The position numbers were made by a program, and so were the translations under genes. The notes beneath the pieces are model-generated. The model was not told the DNA's origin. It made no database searches and saw only the letters and a list, made by a program, of their open reading frames with translations. From the NCBI GenBank assembly GCA_022600195.1, contig JAHZKX010000017.1, forward strand, positions 1 through 64,000: a stretch of DNA of 64,000 bases, written 5' to 3'. Source of the stretch: Planctomycetota bacterium (GTDB taxonomy: Bacteria > Planctomycetota > Planctomycetia > Planctomycetales > Planctomycetaceae). Below are positions 1 through 9,338 of this stretch, piece by piece. Each line of letters starts with the position of its first letter. The stretch's first letter is position 1.

Positions 1-31
1 GAATTACCAAACCCCTGCGGCATTTGCCGCG

Positions 32-80
32 CGGTGTTCTTCTTCCGTTCGGCCTACGGCCTCACTCCAGAAGAACACCG
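32..80. repeat. Inverted repeat CGGTGTTCTTCT (32-43) / AGAAGAACACCG (69-80), with an inner GGCC-TAC-GGCC palindrome
   Basis: 12-bp perfect inverted repeat read directly; non-coding context at the window edge. Confidence 0.6.
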
Positions 81-129
81 ACCCCATGAACCCCGATTCT
101 CTCACTTAGGCTGGTACTAACATCGGGGG

Positions 130-242
130 AAGGTCACCTGGCCTTAAGCGGCGGAGAAAAAGGCAAGCCTCACAACGCCCCGATTTACATCGACCAATGG
201 GGCGGCGAGAAGACCGTGTATTTGAAGGATGCGAAGAAGTAG
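130..242 (+). CDS. Possible 3' end of a truncated or edge CDS (...GEGHLALSGGEKGKPHNAPIYIDQWGGEKTVYLKDAKK*)
   Basis: Open frame ending at TAG 240-242 with protein-like composition; no start visible. Confidence 0.3.
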
Positions 243-316
243 TTGCGAATCTCTGATGGAGTTGTCAAAATAGAGACCCGCGATTCATTGCTTTTCTACC
301 TGCTCAGGTCACATTT

Positions 317-1447
317 ATGACCATTCACTTCTGTTTCATTAAACTCTCCCTGAGTTCCGGCTTTCTCTCCACAATCTCCGTTGTTCAAAACTGGGAATGG
401 GTTGAGAGTCTGAATGAGATCGCGATTGAACCATACGAGTTCAAAGTAATCCTGCTGATTGTGCTTGGAATATTAATTTGGCAATTGAGAGGCCGACTAT
501 ATTCCTTCACAAACTGGATGATTGATCTGGCTTATGATTTTCTCTTTGTGTGTTTGAAATTGACTTTTGATTTTTTCAAACTGATCGGATCACGTCATCT
601 AGGCTCTTTCCTCTTTATTTGTCTATTTTTTGTTATCTTTCTAATCAAGAATGCTCCTGATCCAGCACGCAAGAACTATTTGAAGCAACTTGAGCCAACA
701 GCCAGAAAGCAAGCATTAAAGGATCTTGAAAAGACCACGCTTAAGCGTCAAATGGAACAGGCGCGGACCCGATATGTATTACGTGAGATGCTCGGCCTGA
801 AAAGTAGACCGGAAGATAAAATCTTGCTTGCACTTGCAGGTGTGGATACAAAAACAAAGATCTTCCGTTCAGGAATGCCAGTTTATGACAAAAGTAAAAC
901 TCAAAGTTCAGTTTTTATGTTACTCAAGCTGGAACACGATGCGGGCTATCAAAGTGACTTTAAAGGGGCTTATCTGATGAATCTCGATTTTAGCCTGCGT
1001 CAATTAAAAGCTTTTCAGTTAGAAGGAGTTCTGGAAGGAGCCGACTTCAGTTCTGCCCATTTAGGGGGATCAAAATTCAAAGACACCGATCTACGGGGTG
1101 CCAATTTTACAAACGCCCGTTTGATGCACACACATTTCATTGACTGTGACTTATCCAACGCCAATTTTGAGGGAGCCAACCTGCAAAGCGCGATATTCTC
1201 CGGCTCCCGCTTAAAGGGCGCTCGATTTTCTGGAACGAATTTACGTCAGACATTTTTCAGGGGAGCCCATCTGAGTGGGGCGGTTGTCGATTCACCTGAA
1301 TGGATTGAGAATTATCATCGGTTAAATTCGTATTCGCATGCTTTCAGTATCAGGTGGCACTCAGTTGTAGAAGCGGAAAATGAGCAGGGAAATCTCGTTT
1401 ATGTCTTTCAAGGAGAAGATCCACCACTCAAAGCCCAAAAACCATGA
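317..1447 (+). CDS. Pentapeptide-repeat protein with N-terminal transmembrane segments
   Basis: C-terminal A(D/N)LxX repeats (LEGADFSSAHLGGSKFKDTDLRGANFTNARL...ANFEGANLQSAIFSGSRLKGARFSGTNL); two hydrophobic N-terminal segments. Confidence 0.85.
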   Translation: MTIHFCFIKLSLSSGFLSTISVVQNWEWVESLNEIAIEPYEFKVILLIVLGILIWQLRGRLYSFTNWMIDLAYDFLFVCLKLTFDFFKLIGSRHLGSFLFICLFFVIFLIKNAPDPARKNYLKQLEPTARKQALKDLEKTTLKRQMEQARTRYVLREMLGLKSRPEDKILLALAGVDTKTKIFRSGMPVYDKSKTQSSVFMLLKLEHDAGYQSDFKGAYLMNLDFSLRQLKAFQLEGVLEGADFSSAHLGGSKFKDTDLRGANFTNARLMHTHFIDCDLSNANFEGANLQSAIFSGSRLKGARFSGTNLRQTFFRGAHLSGAVVDSPEWIENYHRLNSYSHAFSIRWHSVVEAENEQGNLVYVFQGEDPPLKAQKP

Positions 1448-1579
1448 ATTCATAAAATTGTATCGAAACAGGTGGCATTCCATTCGAATGGAATGTGAGT
1501 CTAGAACCAATTGATTGGAACTGAACTTGAAGTAAACAACGCGACAGAATGCTTCGCATCATCAAAAGAGAAATTAACC

Positions 1580-2071
1580 ATGTCACTTTCCATTCCAGAA
1601 AACAATTCTTTTCCTCAACCAGCGGGGATCAACTTCTCGTTGAAAGAACCGATTCCGATCCGATCCTTATCTCAATCGTTATGCATGATTGCGTCATTCT
1701 TACAGAATGTTCTACATGAAACAAAACTGGTCCAATATGAGGACTGGTGGCAACATGATGGATTGCATTTCCGAAGAGGTGAGTGCAATATTCATGATCT
1801 GTTTTCGATGATCGGGACACCTCGAGAACTAATGAGTACAATGCAGGGTGATGAGTATGTTCATGTAGGAATCGCACCGCCGGATACATCTTGGTATTTG
1901 CGATTCTATGAGACATGGGACGATGAAGGTCAGGAAATGATCGGCCGCTTTGATATTACCCTGCGGGAAGATGATGCGAAACGATTTCGGGAGTCAGTTG
2001 TCAGCGAGTTTGAATTCACAGTTTTGGAACAGAATGCGACTGACTATTATAAGAGAATTATCGTCTCGTAA
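1580..2071 (+). CDS. Hypothetical protein (ORF 1511..2071; internal ATG at 1580 is a likely start)
   Basis: Good ORF on the same strand as its neighbour; MSLSIPENNSFPQPAGINFSLKEP... Confidence 0.6.
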   Translation: MSLSIPENNSFPQPAGINFSLKEPIPIRSLSQSLCMIASFLQNVLHETKLVQYEDWWQHDGLHFRRGECNIHDLFSMIGTPRELMSTMQGDEYVHVGIAPPDTSWYLRFYETWDDEGQEMIGRFDITLREDDAKRFRESVVSEFEFTVLEQNATDYYKRIIVS

Positions 2072-2114
2072 TTCCCTGCGATTGACTAAGCAGAAGTCAG
2101 GTTAACAGATGTCG

Positions 2115-2539
2115 TCACTCATCAGTCAACCATTTTTTACCGACGGTAAAAAATGCGGAAGCCATAAGAAATCCAAGACCGGGATTAAGTCCTTCCTTGG
2201 GAAACAGCCCTTCGGTAAATATTACACGGACCACACCGAAAAGAATGAACAAGCCTACTGCAATTGAGAGGCCACCGAAAATCTTTTTCACGATATTTCC
2301 GGGAGTGATACTGATTCCTTTTTTGGTCTTCTTTTTCTTTTTGGCGGGAGCGGGTTTCTTTTTTTTCCGCGTAGGGCGCCGGGTGGTTCGTAGTCTTCGT
2401 TGAGATCTTCGATTTCGTTATCCGCGGCAGGGACTCTTATTTTGGCGCCACACGATTTGCATTTGAGCATTTGGCCGGCACGATCATCGCGCACTTTGTA
2501 ACTTTGGAAACATTCGTCACACTGAACGGAAATCGTCAT
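2115..2539 (-). CDS. Zinc-ribbon (CxxC...CxxC) and C-terminal membrane-segment protein, split by an apparent frameshift at an A8 run
   Basis: Frame 0: MTISVQCDECFQSYKVRDDRAGQMLKCKSCGAKIRV...; after the shift: KKKKPAPAKKKKKTKKGISITPGNIVKKIFGGLSIAVGLFILFGVVRVIFTEGLFPKEGLNPGLGFLMASAFFTVGKKWLTDE*. Confidence 0.65.
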
Positions 2540-2653
2540 GTTAACCCTCTCCAGCAGGTTGCTCTTTCCAGTCTCTTAGGGTCAAATTTTTCCGAGACCA
2601 GAATCAGGCGCAATCAAAAATCCCTATCTCGTTACTGAGACAGGGCTTATAAG

Positions 2654-2727
2654 TGGACGATACTGGATTCGAACCGGTGACCTCCACGATGTCAACGTGG
2701 CGCTCTAACCAACTGAGCTAATCGTCC
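2654..2727 (-). tRNA. tRNA-Val (anticodon GAC)
   Basis: Minus strand GGACGATTAGCTCAGTTGGTTAGAGCGCCACGTTGACATCGTGGAGGTCACCGGTTCGAATCCAGTATCGTCCA folds as a cloverleaf; anticodon loop TTGACAT. Confidence 0.95.
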
Positions 2728-3002
2728 TGAGGTTTAAAAAGGGTACGTATCGATATTGATATCGTCAAGTTCCAGACCGAAATCTGTGGAAAAAACAGCC
2801 GAATGCTGGAATCTCTGGTCCTGTCTGACCGATCATACCAATTTGAATGGTTTCCTGCAATTTTCCCTCTTTCGAGCGAACATTGACGCAGACATATCTT
2901 GTCGAATATAAAGACGCTACCTCCTTCGAACTGCCCGAGCAGTGAGCCCTTTGTAACGGCGACTGTGGTGGTTCCGACTTTAGATGAAGTTCAGATACTC
3001 AG

Positions 3003-5183
3003 ATGATTCAAGTCAAACTCCCCGATGGAACCGTCAAAGAATACTCCGAAAACAGCACTGCAATCGATGTAGCCCAATCAATCGGTGAGCGGCTGGCCAA
3101 TGCGGTGGTCGCTGCAGAAGTGGATGGAACCGTATGTGATGCGTTCCGCCCGATGAAAGAAATTTCAGGCTCGTCCGAACTCTCACTCCGCCTGCTGACC
3201 GACCGCGATGCCGAAGCGCTTGGCGTGATGCGCCATTCATGTGCCCACATTATGGCGCGGGCGGTAATGCGTCTCTGGCCTGGCATTCAACTGGCGTTTG
3301 GCCCGACCCTGCCGCATGGGTTCTATTACGATTTTGGACTCGAACATACCATCAGCGAAGATGACTTTCCCAAAATCGAAGAGGAAATGAAAAAGATCAT
3401 TAAAGAAGCAGAACCCTTCGAACGGTTTTCCCTCGACCGGGGTGAAGCGGTTTCGTTTGTGAATGAAATGGATCAGCATTCCAAAGCCGAACATATCGAA
3501 ACGGGTCTGGCCGATCATGGGCAGCTCAGTTTTTATCGTCAGGGCGAATTTGTGGATCTCTGTCGTGGTCCTCATATTCCGAATGCGGGAAAAGTCAAAG
3601 CGTTCAAACTGTTATCGATTGCGGGTTCTTACTGGAAGGGTGACACCGGTAGTAAACCACTTCAGCGTCTGTATGGAACTGCCTTCTTCAGTAAAAAGGA
3701 TTTGAAAAAATATCTGGAACAGGTTGAGGAAGCCAAGCGCCGCGATCATCGTGTGCTGGGGAAAAAACTGGGACTGTTTCAGATCAATCCGGAAGTGGGA
3801 CAGGGGCTCTGTCTCTGGCTGCCGAAAGGTGCGACCATCCGCGCGGTGCTGGAAGACTTCATCAAGGTCGAACTGACACGCCTCGGCTATCAGCCCGTTT
3901 ATTCGCCCCATATCGGACGCGTGGAGCTGTATGAAACCAGTGGTCATTTCCCCTATTATCGCGATTCGCAATTTGCGCCACTGTTCAGCCATGATGCCGG
4001 GCAACTGGTTGACTTCTGGGTGCGAAAGCTGGAAGAAGAGAGTCTGTCGGCTGAGGATGAGGAGATCTTCTTCAAGTCATCACGGGTCATGAACTGCGAT
4101 TTTGAATTTCCACCAGGTGCGAGCCGGGAAGAAAAAATTGAAATCCTGAAAGCCTGGGAACATAAAAACGAACGCTACCTGCTGAAGCCGATGAACTGTC
4201 CGCATCATGCCGAGATGTATAAAGCGATGCCGCGCAGCTATCGGGATCTGCCTGTGCGGCTGGCGGAATTTGGAACCGTTTATCGTCATGAACAAACCGG
4301 GGAATTAAACGGTATGTTGCGTGTACGCGGTTTGACTCAGGATGATGCACATATTTTCTGCACTCCCGAGCAGGTGGAAGAGGAATTCCGGATCACACTG
4401 GACCTGGTCAAATTTATTCTGGCTGCAGTGGGTCTGGATAATTTCCGCGTGCAACTTTCACTTCGCGAACCGGGCAGTGATAAATATGTCGGCAGTGAAG
4501 AAAACTGGGAACGCGCAGAAAACAGTCTCAGGAAAGTACTCTCGGATTCAGGCATGCCTTTCAGCGAATGTGAAGGGGAAGCGGCGTTCTACGGACCGAA
4601 GGCTGACTTTATGGTTTCGGACTGTATTGGCCGTGAATGGCAACTGGGAACCGTGCAACTGGATTACAACCTGCCCGAACGCTTCAAACTCGAATATACC
4701 GGCTCCGACAATCAGCCACACCGCCCGGTGATGATTCACCGTGCCCCGTTTGGCTCGATGGAACGATTCACGGGTATGTTGATCGAACATTTTGCGGGTG
4801 CGTTTCCTTTATGGTTGGCGCCAGAACAGATTCGTGTGTTACCCGTCAGTGACAAAACGCTCGATTACGCAAACGAAGTGGCTGCCCAACTCAGGCAGCA
4901 GGGATTCCGGATTTCAGTTGATACGCGGAGTTCGAAAGTTAACGCCAAGATCCGCGATGCGCAGCTGGAGCTGATCCCGTATATGTTCATTGTAGGTCCG
5001 AAAGAAGCCGAGCAGACTGCGGTTGCCGTGCGTGATCGTATTGATGGTGATCTGGGTCCGATGCCTTTGGCGGATGCGATTTCCAAACTGAAACAGGAAG
5101 TCGAGGAACGGCTTGTGCGTCAGGTGGCGGAAAGTTCTTTTTCCGGCATTGAAGGCCAGACTGAGGCATCCAACGAATATTAA
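3003..5183 (+). CDS. thrS: Threonyl-tRNA synthetase
   Basis: TGS domain at N-terminus, [53 protein letters not shown] motifs. Confidence 0.97.
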   Translation: MIQVKLPDGTVKEYSENSTAIDVAQSIGERLANAVVAAEVDGTVCDAFRPMKEISGSSELSLRLLTDRDAEALGVMRHSCAHIMARAVMRLWPGIQLAFGPTLPHGFYYDFGLEHTISEDDFPKIEEEMKKIIKEAEPFERFSLDRGEAVSFVNEMDQHSKAEHIETGLADHGQLSFYRQGEFVDLCRGPHIPNAGKVKAFKLLSIAGSYWKGDTGSKPLQRLYGTAFFSKKDLKKYLEQVEEAKRRDHRVLGKKLGLFQINPEVGQGLCLWLPKGATIRAVLEDFIKVELTRLGYQPVYSPHIGRVELYETSGHFPYYRDSQFAPLFSHDAGQLVDFWVRKLEEESLSAEDEEIFFKSSRVMNCDFEFPPGASREEKIEILKAWEHKNERYLLKPMNCPHHAEMYKAMPRSYRDLPVRLAEFGTVYRHEQTGELNGMLRVRGLTQDDAHIFCTPEQVEEEFRITLDLVKFILAAVGLDNFRVQLSLREPGSDKYVGSEENWERAENSLRKVLSDSGMPFSECEGEAAFYGPKADFMVSDCIGREWQLGTVQLDYNLPERFKLEYTGSDNQPHRPVMIHRAPFGSMERFTGMLIEHFAGAFPLWLAPEQIRVLPVSDKTLDYANEVAAQLRQQGFRISVDTRSSKVNAKIRDAQLELIPYMFIVGPKEAEQTAVAVRDRIDGDLGPMPLADAISKLKQEVEERLVRQVAESSFSGIEGQTEASNEY

Positions 5184-5342
5184 GATTGTTCCTGTTCTGA
5201 ACTCTTTGATATTTGGTCCTCGTTCCGATATAAATTACAGTAGTCCGTTTCATTTTGCTTTCTAAAATGAATCCAACGGGCCGCAATCACTTCTGATGAT
5301 ACATCAGAACAAATCCTTACATCTATTTGTGAGTAAAACACC

Positions 5343-6710
5343 ATGAGCCAGGCAGTGGGACAACAGATTGAAGCCGACTTTTTCGCAAAGTTCCCGACTT
5401 CTTCACAAATGTATCAGCGTGCGTGCAGCCTGTTTCCCAGCGGGGTGACACACGATGGCCGGTATATGAAACCGTTTCCCATTTATGTCGACCATGCATT
5501 GGGTGGCCATAAATATGACGTGGACGGCAATGATATCATTGATTACTGGAGCGGCCACGGTGCGCTGATTCTGGGTCACAGTCATCCCGACATGGTCAAA
5601 GCGGTTCAGGATCAGGTAGCGAAAGGCACACACTTTGGCGCCTGTCACGAGCTGGAACTGGAGTGGGGCGAACTCGTTCGACAACTGGTGCCTTCCTGTG
5701 AGATGTTACGTTTCACCAGCAGTGGCACCGAAGCGACGATGATGGCGTTACGTGTGGCCCGCATTGCCACCGGAAAAACGAAGGTCATGAAGTTCGCAGG
5801 TCACTTCCACGGCTGGCACGATCTGCTGGCACAGGCAGCAGAACCTCCGCACGATGACGAAACCTACGCCATGCCCGGCGTAACCGAAGGTGTTTCTGAT
5901 GAACTGATTATCATTCGCCCAAACGATCTGGATCTGGTGGAACGTGCGATAGACGCACATGACCCCGCCTGTATTATTGTCGAAGCGACCGGTAGTCGCT
6001 GGGGTGTAGTGCCTTTAGATGACGGGTTCCTGCAGGGACTAAGAAAATTGACCGCCGACAAGGGCGTGCTGTTGATTATGGATGAAGTCATCAGCGGTTT
6101 TCGCGTTGCTCCGGGCGGTATGCAGGAAGTCTGTGACATTGTACCCGATTTGACTTCGCTGGCAAAAATTGTCGCGGGCGGATTGCCGGGCGGCTGTCTG
6201 GCGGGACGCGCCGATCTGATGCAGGCGATTGCCTTTGATAACCCCTTCGGCCAGAAAATGAAACATCCCGGCACTTACAATGCGAACCCCCTCTCGGCGG
6301 CTGCGGGAATTTCCGTGTTGAAGCAGGTTGCCACTGGAGAGCCCTGTCGAAAAGCGAATGAGAACGGTGCAAAACTGCGACAGGGATTGAATGAAGTTCT
6401 CACGCGTAAAAATGTGGACTGGGTCGTCTATGGTCAGTTTTCCATAATCAAAGTCTTTCCCGGTTACGATGGTCCGCGACCGACGGATGATTCGTTCGTT
6501 CCCTATAAAAGTGATTTTGATCGCCTGGACCGCAAGCATGATGCCCGATTGGGTCACGCGTTTCGTTGTGCTCTGTTGCTGAATGGTGTTGACTGGTTTG
6601 GCTGGGGTGCCATGACGACGGCTGCCCACACCGACGAGGATATCAATTTGACCGTCAATGCGTTCGAGCGTGCCATGGATGCTCTTCGTGCAGATGGATT
6701 CATCAATTGA
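5343..6710 (+). CDS. Glutamate-1-semialdehyde 2,1-aminomutase-like class III aminotransferase
   Basis: SGTEATMMALRVARIATGKTKVMKFAGHFHGWHD, LIMDEVISGFR, HPGTYNANPLSAAAG motifs. Confidence 0.88.
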   Translation: MSQAVGQQIEADFFAKFPTSSQMYQRACSLFPSGVTHDGRYMKPFPIYVDHALGGHKYDVDGNDIIDYWSGHGALILGHSHPDMVKAVQDQVAKGTHFGACHELELEWGELVRQLVPSCEMLRFTSSGTEATMMALRVARIATGKTKVMKFAGHFHGWHDLLAQAAEPPHDDETYAMPGVTEGVSDELIIIRPNDLDLVERAIDAHDPACIIVEATGSRWGVVPLDDGFLQGLRKLTADKGVLLIMDEVISGFRVAPGGMQEVCDIVPDLTSLAKIVAGGLPGGCLAGRADLMQAIAFDNPFGQKMKHPGTYNANPLSAAAGISVLKQVATGEPCRKANENGAKLRQGLNEVLTRKNVDWVVYGQFSIIKVFPGYDGPRPTDDSFVPYKSDFDRLDRKHDARLGHAFRCALLLNGVDWFGWGAMTTAAHTDEDINLTVNAFERAMDALRADGFIN

Positions 6711-6734
6711 AACAGAGCAGCCGCAAACTGGAGA

Positions 6735-7286
6735 TTGTACGTCGTGGTAGAAATCTGGAAGCCGACTGCAATCGAAGTAGCGCAAGCAACGGACAAGCTG
6801 TTACCCGATTTAATTGAAACCGGATTGAAAGCACTGTTTGTAGGCACGAATCCCGGCTTGTATTCGGCGGCGGTAGGGCACCACTTCGCGCGTCCTGGAA
6901 ACCGATTCTGGCCCGCCCTGTCACGCGCCGGTATTACCGAACGGTTGTATTCCCCGTTCGAAGATCATCTGCTGCTCAAACAGGGAGGCGGTTTGACGAA
7001 CATCGTCAGCCGCGCGTCCAAGCGAGCTGATGACTTGTCGAAAGCAGAACTCTACGAGGGAGCTGAAATTCTGACGAAGAAGGTGCTTCAGTTCCAGCCG
7101 CAAAAAGTGGTCTTTCTGGGAATCACCTCCTATCGAAGTGCATTTCAGGAAAAACAGGCGACGCTCGGCCTGCAAGAACGCACGCTCGGCAAGGCTGAAG
7201 TCTGGGTGCTGCCCAATCCCAGTGGTCTGAATGCACACTATCAACTGCCCGCGCTGGGGAAAATCTTTGCGCAAATGTGGCGATGA
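6735..7286 (+). CDS. mug: G/U mismatch-specific DNA glycosylase (MUG family)
   Basis: FVGTNPGLYSAAVGHHFARPGNRFWPAL and VLPNPSGLNAHYQL motifs. Confidence 0.9.
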   Translation: MYVVVEIWKPTAIEVAQATDKLLPDLIETGLKALFVGTNPGLYSAAVGHHFARPGNRFWPALSRAGITERLYSPFEDHLLLKQGGGLTNIVSRASKRADDLSKAELYEGAEILTKKVLQFQPQKVVFLGITSYRSAFQEKQATLGLQERTLGKAEVWVLPNPSGLNAHYQLPALGKIFAQMWR

Positions 7287-7486
7287 AAAATCTTCCTATA
7301 TTACCTGTTTTACGAAACCGGAATCAATTCCCAAGCCTGTTTCTATTCAGTGAGAAATGATTCAATCCCAGCCTTTTCTCTCGACGATGAAATTAGATAT
7401 CCGATCAGAGAAGCTGCGCAATCATTATCAGTTTTTCTGTCTGACCCAGATGTGGATGTTATCAACGACTCTTGCAGGTTCTGCTC

Positions 7487-8041
7487 ATGCACCGAAAACG
7501 GATTTTCAATAGGCATTGTATGTTGCTGCTGCTGTTCTGTGCCGCAACGCTCAGTCAGCAGGGTTGTCTGGAGCACCGAAAACATTTCAGCCTGAGTAGC
7601 ATGCGTCTTGATTATAACACATTTCGCGCGCCGGCCCTCTTCTTCGAAAAGCGTGAGCATCTCCCGTACAAGGCAAAACAGGTTGCGTTATTCCACTGGC
7701 AATACGGAGTGACTCCCGGAAAAGATGTCCGCTATGAACGGCCCGATTTATGGGGCGGCGATCAGCCGTATCAGGTTCCTAATGGGAGCGTGATTAACGT
7801 CAGTGCAACAGAGGGAAATATCCAACCGATGGTTATTCCGAACGGGAGCATGCAAGTCGGTCCTCAAATGAAGATAAAGCCTCATCGAATACGGAACCAG
7901 CCTGGAGTGGAATACATTCCTCCCCCACCGGGAGCGCCGCCCACACCGGGTGTCTCTTCACAACCCTTGACACCACTGATTCCGCCGATACCAGCACCGT
8001 CAAAACCGCTGGCACCGCCCATTCCACCGCCAGCACCTTGA
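7487..8041 (+). CDS. Hypothetical lipoprotein with Pro-rich C-terminus
   Basis: Hydrophobic N-terminus ending in a lipobox-like SQQGC; C-terminal PPPPGAPPTPG...PPIPPPAP. Confidence 0.6.
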   Translation: MHRKRIFNRHCMLLLLFCAATLSQQGCLEHRKHFSLSSMRLDYNTFRAPALFFEKREHLPYKAKQVALFHWQYGVTPGKDVRYERPDLWGGDQPYQVPNGSVINVSATEGNIQPMVIPNGSMQVGPQMKIKPHRIRNQPGVEYIPPPPGAPPTPGVSSQPLTPLIPPIPAPSKPLAPPIPPPAP

Positions 8042-8047
8042 TGATTA

Positions 8048-9157
8048 CTATCGCGTAGCGGGACTGACACGTGGCTTGAAGACAGTGATCCAGATAAAGG
8101 GCTGTCCGCGTTCATCGATCACCAGCTTACGAGTGAGTCCGTCGCGTCCGATGGCGTTACCGATCAGAATGCCCCAGGTGGTTCGCTTGTTGGGAATGGT
8201 CACCATGATCTTGTCCAGATCGACGTTCTTCTTTTTAATTTCGTACTCGTCTGTAATCATCGGAATGCCGGAAGCCTTCGACGCTGCCAGTAATACGTCT
8301 CGCAAGGGAACGTTGGTTAATTCGACGGGAATCAATTGAAAGTAGCGTGGTGCTGTTTTCTGGCGCGAGTTCTTCAGGTCCCAGCCGATGGGCCACGGAG
8401 CGGTTTTCGATTCCCAGGGAGCGACAGCCAGTTCCAGCGAGCCAGACGGCGTTCGTGAAGGATGAAAGGCCAGGCCATACTGTTTCAATGCAATTGCCAG
8501 TACAGTACCTTTCGCCAGCTTTTCCAGATCGGAAATGACTGTCATTTGTGAATCTGCAGCGAGTCGTTTTTCGGCATCGACATCGAATCGTACGGGCAGT
8601 GTCTGCGGTAAGTCCAGTTTCGTGATGGCTGCTTTGAGAGTCAGCCCTTGCACATTCGCGGGTGCTGGCTCAGCGAGTGCTTCAAACACCGTTTTAAACT
8701 GTTTTTCTGAAAGCCCCCAGACCGGTTTGCTTTCCGGCGATCCCTGGGCACCATAGGTTTTAAGTTCGTTCAACCACTCTTTGAGTTTCCCCAGATCCTG
8801 GCGTGCGAATCGATGACCGGGGAAATGAATCTCTCCATTACGGTCCAGGACACCCACCAGGCGGACTTCCCGAAATGTGCCTCTTACATTCTGCTCGACG
8901 CTGGGTTTATCGTCCAGGACAGATCGCCGCGTTCGCACGGAGACTTTCAGATCACGAAAGATCCGCCCCCATTGCTGAGCAAACAACGCCGAGCTGGTGG
9001 TTTCGGTCAGCAGTGTGACCGAAACAGTCGTTTTGATCGGCGCTCCTTTTGGTTTCGAGTTTTTGGGGAACTGGACTTGTGCTTCTATCTGATGAGTTCC
9101 GGACAACAGAAGTGTGAACAGAACACAGAAGCCAAAAAGTGTGTGTAAATGTTTCAT
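8048..9157 (-). CDS. Hypothetical secreted protein
   Basis: 369-aa ORF with signal peptide (MKHLHTLFGFCVLFTLLLSGTHQIEA). Confidence 0.7.
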   Translation of the reverse strand: MKHLHTLFGFCVLFTLLLSGTHQIEAQVQFPKNSKPKGAPIKTTVSVTLLTETTSSALFAQQWGRIFRDLKVSVRTRRSVLDDKPSVEQNVRGTFREVRLVGVLDRNGEIHFPGHRFARQDLGKLKEWLNELKTYGAQGSPESKPVWGLSEKQFKTVFEALAEPAPANVQGLTLKAAITKLDLPQTLPVRFDVDAEKRLAADSQMTVISDLEKLAKGTVLAIALKQYGLAFHPSRTPSGSLELAVAPWESKTAPWPIGWDLKNSRQKTAPRYFQLIPVELTNVPLRDVLLAASKASGIPMITDEYEIKKKNVDLDKIMVTIPNKRTTWGILIGNAIGRDGLTRKLVIDERGQPFIWITVFKPRVSPATR

Positions 9158-9338
9158 GTTTGATCAGGCTGTTGATGAGTGGGACCATCTCACTGCCAGC
9201 TTTGTCGGACCAGCCGACAGTGGCACCCGTGAGCATTTTAGTACTGTTACAATTGCTGTTGGGAGTATAACAGATTGAGTTTGCTGTGATGATAGCAATT
9301 TTGCTTGCGGTATTGCTGTCACTCTGCCTTAACTCACT

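Noticed and set aside
2131-2155. Palindrome ATTTTTTACC-GAC-GGTAAAAAAT considered as a terminator
   Set aside because: It lies within the C-terminal codons (FFTVGKKW) of the shifted frame; it could act as a terminator but is explained by coding sequence.
2197-2403. 68-aa plus-strand ORF
   Set aside because: Antisense to the frameshifted zinc-ribbon/membrane gene; Phe-rich because it reads through the opposite of a poly-Lys linker.
3008-5286. Many antisense and alternate-frame ORFs over thrS (e.g. 3237..3575 -, 3612..4004 -, 4342..4731 +)
   Set aside because: They are shadows of a strongly conserved thrS frame, with no family features and low-complexity or Arg/Ser-rich composition.
6039-6785. 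248-aa minus-strand ORF antisense to the aminotransferase
   Set aside because: The sense frame has clear aminotransferase motifs; the antisense protein resembles no known family and is a codon-bias artefact.
7343-7660. Small ORFs on both strands upstream of the lipoprotein gene
   Set aside because: No motifs; they overlap the lipoprotein signal peptide region.
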